A stretch of 15,366 nucleotides of DNA from Rudanella sp. (GTDB lineage Bacteria; Bacteroidota; Bacteroidia; Cytophagales; Spirosomataceae), in contig JAJAYX010000610.1 in the NCBI GenBank assembly GCA_026785985.1, forward strand, positions 1-15,366, in the 5' to 3' direction. The notes beneath the pieces are model-generated. The model was not told the DNA's origin and did not search any database. It saw only the letters and a list, made by a program, of their open reading frames with translations. Positions within the stretch are counted from its first letter, which is position 1. Each line of letters opens with the position of its first letter. Below, piece after piece: positions 13,580 to 15,366 of the stretch. The position numbers were made by a program, and so were the translations under genes.

Positions 13580-13716
13580 GTGTTGTGTTTCAGATAAATC
13601 TTCATGAGTGTTATTGTGCTTGTTTGACTCTATAAAGATAATACATTATATCAGTATATTAAAACAATAATATAGAAATTTCGGCCTAATTATGCGTAAG
13701 TCCAACTTTTTCTTCC

Positions 13717-13732
13717 GGCACGGGCAGCCCCG
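13717..13732 (-). repeat. 16-nt mini-hairpin, copy G (inverted)
   Basis: On the minus strand CGGG GCTG CCCG TGCC. It forms a GC island in AT-rich, apparently non-coding DNA. The stem is perfect; the last tail base departs from the usual CG. Confidence 0.6.
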
Positions 13733-13788
13733 CTTCTATTCTTCTTTTTATTATCCTGTATGACAAATACTTACATTCCTATTTTACG

Positions 13789-13830
13789 CATTATACTGAA
13801 ACAGAACGAGGGTTCTGTTTCAGTATAATG
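13789..13830. promoter_or_regulatory. perfect 19-bp inverted repeat upstream of parA (candidate partition site or operator)
   Basis: The left arm CATTATACTGAAACAGAAC (13789-13807) is exactly complementary to 13812-13830, with a 4-nt spacer GAGG. It ends 68 nt before the ParA start. In type Ib partition systems the small ribbon-helix-helix partner binds inverted or direct repeats upstream of parA that serve as both centromere and operator; the assignment here is inference. No T-run follows, so a terminator is less likely. Confidence 0.6.
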
Positions 13831-13848
13831 TTATTTCAACAAATCATA

Positions 13849-13880
13849 TTGGTAGTATATTGATATAATCTCTTACTTTG
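13849..13880 (+). promoter_or_regulatory. candidate promoter of the parA operon
   Basis: TACTTTG at 13874-13880 resembles the Bacteroidota -7 element, with a TTG at 13849-13851 at roughly the right distance upstream. It would give a leader of about 12 nt before ATG 13899. Confidence 0.35.
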
Positions 13881-13898
13881 CAGCACAAACTTGTATCG

Positions 13899-14558
13899 AT
13901 GGAAGACGTAAGAATCATATCCGTCTGCTCACAGAAAGGAGGCAGTGGAAAATCAGCAATAACAGCCTGGCTCGCTAACAGCCTGTGCCGGGAAGGAAAA
14001 CGGGTGCTGGTACTGGATGCCGATGGGCAACGTACTATCGCCAAGTTGCGCGGTCGCGAAGTAGAGCGGCTGGGGCAACCGGAAAAAGCCTGTGAGGTCA
14101 TGGCTACCGATGACGTAGCTACGGTCCTCGACGAACGCTACGAAGATTTTGATGTCATTTTCCTGGACTTACCCCGGATGACCGGCCCCGATGAAGCCGT
14201 TATGGCCCTGACATTCTGCGACAGTATTCTGGTTCCGATCCGGCTCGGCGACTCTGACGTATTATCTGCATTCGAGTTTATTAAAGCTGCTAAAAAAATG
14301 GGCGACATCAGGCGCGACCGGGGCTTTGAGTTTAACATCTTCGGGGTTCAGAATTTCCGGCAGCCTAACCTGCGCGAAAATCAGGACATCGGCCGGTACG
14401 CCAAAATGTTAGACATTACCATTTTCAACAATGCCCTACCCAACCGGGCCGATTTCATGCGGGTAGGCACTATCGACTGCCCATCCGATTATTCGAGTAT
14501 TGCCGAGGTGTACAAATCGTTCTATAAGGAGTTTAAACAGCGATACCAAATCGCGTAA
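13899..14558 (+). CDS. parA: ParA-family partition ATPase
   Basis: A 219-residue ATPase of the ParA/MinD group, which moves plasmid DNA by ATP-dependent patterning on the nucleoid. The deviant Walker A motif SQKGGSGKSA lies at residues 11-20, Walker A' is VLVLDADGQ (about 36-44), and Walker B is DVIFLDLPR (about 84-92). There is no N-terminal DNA-binding domain, as in type Ib ParA proteins. ATG 13899 is chosen over an in-frame TTG at 13878, which falls inside the probable promoter. The ribbon-helix-helix partner gene starts 4 nt after the stop, and the inverted repeat at 13789 lies upstream, giving a complete partition cassette. It suggests a plasmid or an integrated mobile element. Confidence 0.9.
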   Translation: MEDVRIISVCSQKGGSGKSAITAWLANSLCREGKRVLVLDADGQRTIAKLRGREVERLGQPEKACEVMATDDVATVLDERYEDFDVIFLDLPRMTGPDEAVMALTFCDSILVPIRLGDSDVLSAFEFIKAAKKMGDIRRDRGFEFNIFGVQNFRQPNLRENQDIGRYAKMLDITIFNNALPNRADFMRVGTIDCPSDYSSIAEVYKSFYKEFKQRYQIA

Positions 14559-14562
14559 AGCA

Positions 14563-14928
14563 ATGGCTAAAAATAAACGCCCGTTCTCATCGTTTCTGGA
14601 AAACGCCGAGACTAATAAAGCAGTGCAGGAAGCCTTACACGCTCCCGCACTGCTCCCCAATTCTGAGCCGACTCCAGAACCAGCGGCCACAGGTAAGCAA
14701 CAGTTGGTAGAAGATTCGCCCGCCGAAACCCCGACTAAGCTGAAACCAGGCCGGAAGCCTAAAAGTGAAGATGAAAAAGAAGAATACACCGTGATTACCA
14801 TCCGCAAATCGGTACACAAATATTTGAAGATGGCAGCAACGCAAAACGATGTAGAAATTAGGGAATTAGCTTCTGAAGCGATTGCCGACCATCCACTTGT
14901 GAAAGCAATGATGGAAAAATTCGGGTAA
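14563..14928 (+). CDS. small ribbon-helix-helix partner of ParA (ParB-like centromere-binding protein)
   Basis: 121 residues starting 4 nt after parA. The N-terminal half is basic, then rich in Pro, Glu and Ala (about residues 25-60) and probably disordered. A basic run KPGRKPK (about 61-67) leads to the C-terminal domain (about 74-121): strand YTVITIRKSVHKYL, then two helices around MAATQNDVEIRELASEAI. That is the ribbon-helix-helix layout of CopG/Arc-like DNA-binding proteins. Position and size match the small centromere-binding partner in type Ib systems, which also stimulates the ATPase through its flexible N-terminus. Function is inferred from context. No sequence family name can be given with certainty. 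Confidence 0.8.
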   Translation: MAKNKRPFSSFLENAETNKAVQEALHAPALLPNSEPTPEPAATGKQQLVEDSPAETPTKLKPGRKPKSEDEKEEYTVITIRKSVHKYLKMAATQNDVEIRELASEAIADHPLVKAMMEKFG

Positions 14929-14971
14929 ATTTTTCCTTAAAAAGTTAGCTGTACAATATAACTATTGGTGA

Positions 14972-15366
14972 TTATGCTTTAGATTAGTACTCAAGATAAC
15001 GCTACGATGCTGGAAGCAACTGCGTACACAGACACAGGACAAAGGCGGTCAGATTTATGATATGTTCTTCGGCAGGTCGGGTCTCGATGTGCGGCAACCG
15101 GCTAACCTGAACGATTTAGGTGCGGCACGGGGCGAGGAGGCTCAACACCTGCTGCAATTCCAGACAGCGGCCCAGAAAAAGAAGATCGTTCACCGGGCTG
15201 GCATTCCAGTCATTATTGTACTATAAACTGGCCGACGAACTCTATGCCCAGTCGGTGACGCTAAACAACGCCCTGAACGACGAACAGAACGGCGCGGCTA
15301 TCGACATTGCCCGGCGACTGCGGCAAACCATTTTGCAACGGATGTCCCAATCGAGCATTCAGCAAC
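14972..15366 (+). pseudogene. unidentified gene with a frameshift, leaving the window
   Basis: A frame opens after a TGA at 14969 and reads WKQLRTQTQDKGGQIYDMFF through LDVRQPANLNDLGAARGEEA to about 15195, then stops at 15224. The next frame continues without a break as LAFQSLLYYKLADELYAQ and SVTLNNALNDEQNGAAIDIA to the window edge. A single extra base, most simply in the AAAAA run at 15176-15180, would account for the shift. No ATG exists before 15062, so the 5' end is also unclear or lost. The predicted product is helical and Gln/Leu-rich; I do not recognise it. It may be a true pseudogene or a homopolymer error in the assembly. Confidence 0.5.

Larger units (their letters stand above)
13412..13641 (+). 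pseudogene. possible remnant of an unidentified gene with two 16-nt insertions
   Basis: After a stop at 13409, a frame without an ATG reads QDVTRLQRTADTLVAFYALL and then PSYRATQF. Removing the 16-nt hairpin at 13507-13522 joins it to YLLALDIDCIEEIS. Removing the second hairpin at 13564-13579 continues it to GVVFQINLHE and a stop near 13641. The composition looks protein-like, but I do not recognise the family, and the alternative frame is also open over part of the stretch. I treat it as a candidate 3' gene remnant. Confidence 0.3.
13364..13788. other. gene-poor stretch between recombinase and partition genes
   Basis: About 425 nt without an intact gene. It holds a weak AT stem-loop (13374-13396), a broken reading frame (13412-13641) carrying hairpin copies E and F, a very AT-rich segment (about 13600-13710), and hairpin copy G as a GC island at 13717-13732. 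A plasmid origin could lie here, but I see no iterons or Rep gene. Confidence 0.5.

Overview
This window most likely comes from a Bacteroidota bacterium of the order Cytophagales; a Spirosoma-like genome is my best guess but is not proven. The grounds are a curli (Csg) cluster with NxxQxGxxN-type curlin repeats, a secreted enzyme ending in a type IX secretion (T9SS) sorting domain, lipoproteins with CarboxypepD_reg and PKD domains, and promoter elements resembling the Bacteroidota -7 consensus TAnnTTTG. No rRNA, tRNA or CRISPR array is visible.

Region 1 (about 1-11270) is a curli and cell-surface region. Two tandem curlin genes (312 and 1609) share almost identical promoters and signal peptides. 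They are followed by a short curlin-like gene (2625) and csgE (3074). A broken PKD lipoprotein gene lies on the minus strand (4365-3631) and separates csgE from csgF (4536) and csgG (5009). CsgG carries an extra C-terminal domain that looks like an outer-membrane barrel. A lipoprotein with a PD40-type propeller (6445) follows in the apparent csgFG operon. A 1019-residue purple-acid-phosphatase-like metallophosphoesterase (8094) ends the region. A two-block element, G(A/T)TAACnnT-N11/12-GCGATAY, stands upstream of curlin 1, curlin 2, csgF, the phosphatase and, on the minus strand, a gene running off the left edge. This suggests one regulon, possibly driven by an ECF sigma factor.

Region 2 (about 11270-15366) is accessory DNA. 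A decayed ISAs1-family element (11420-12528) keeps its inverted repeats and a perfect 9-bp target duplication. It is followed by a small serine recombinase (12686) with a palindrome just upstream, then a gene-poor stretch. A partition module comes next: a perfect 19-bp inverted repeat, a ParA ATPase (13899) and a small ribbon-helix-helix protein (14563). A frameshifted gene of unknown function runs off the right edge. The partition module suggests a plasmid or an integrated mobile element.

The most unusual signal is a family of eight 16-nt GC-rich mini-hairpins between 11842 and 13732. They are built of four quartets: a 4-nt stem, a 4-nt loop, the complementary 4-nt stem and a 4-nt tail ending mostly in CG. 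Stem variation is partly compensatory and both orientations occur. Four copies interrupt the ISAs1 transposase, and removing exactly 16 nt at each of the four restores its reading frame and family motifs. A fifth sits where part of the catalytic region is missing. Two more lie in a second broken reading frame, and the last in an AT-rich intergenic stretch. They look like very short mobile or scar-like insertion elements.
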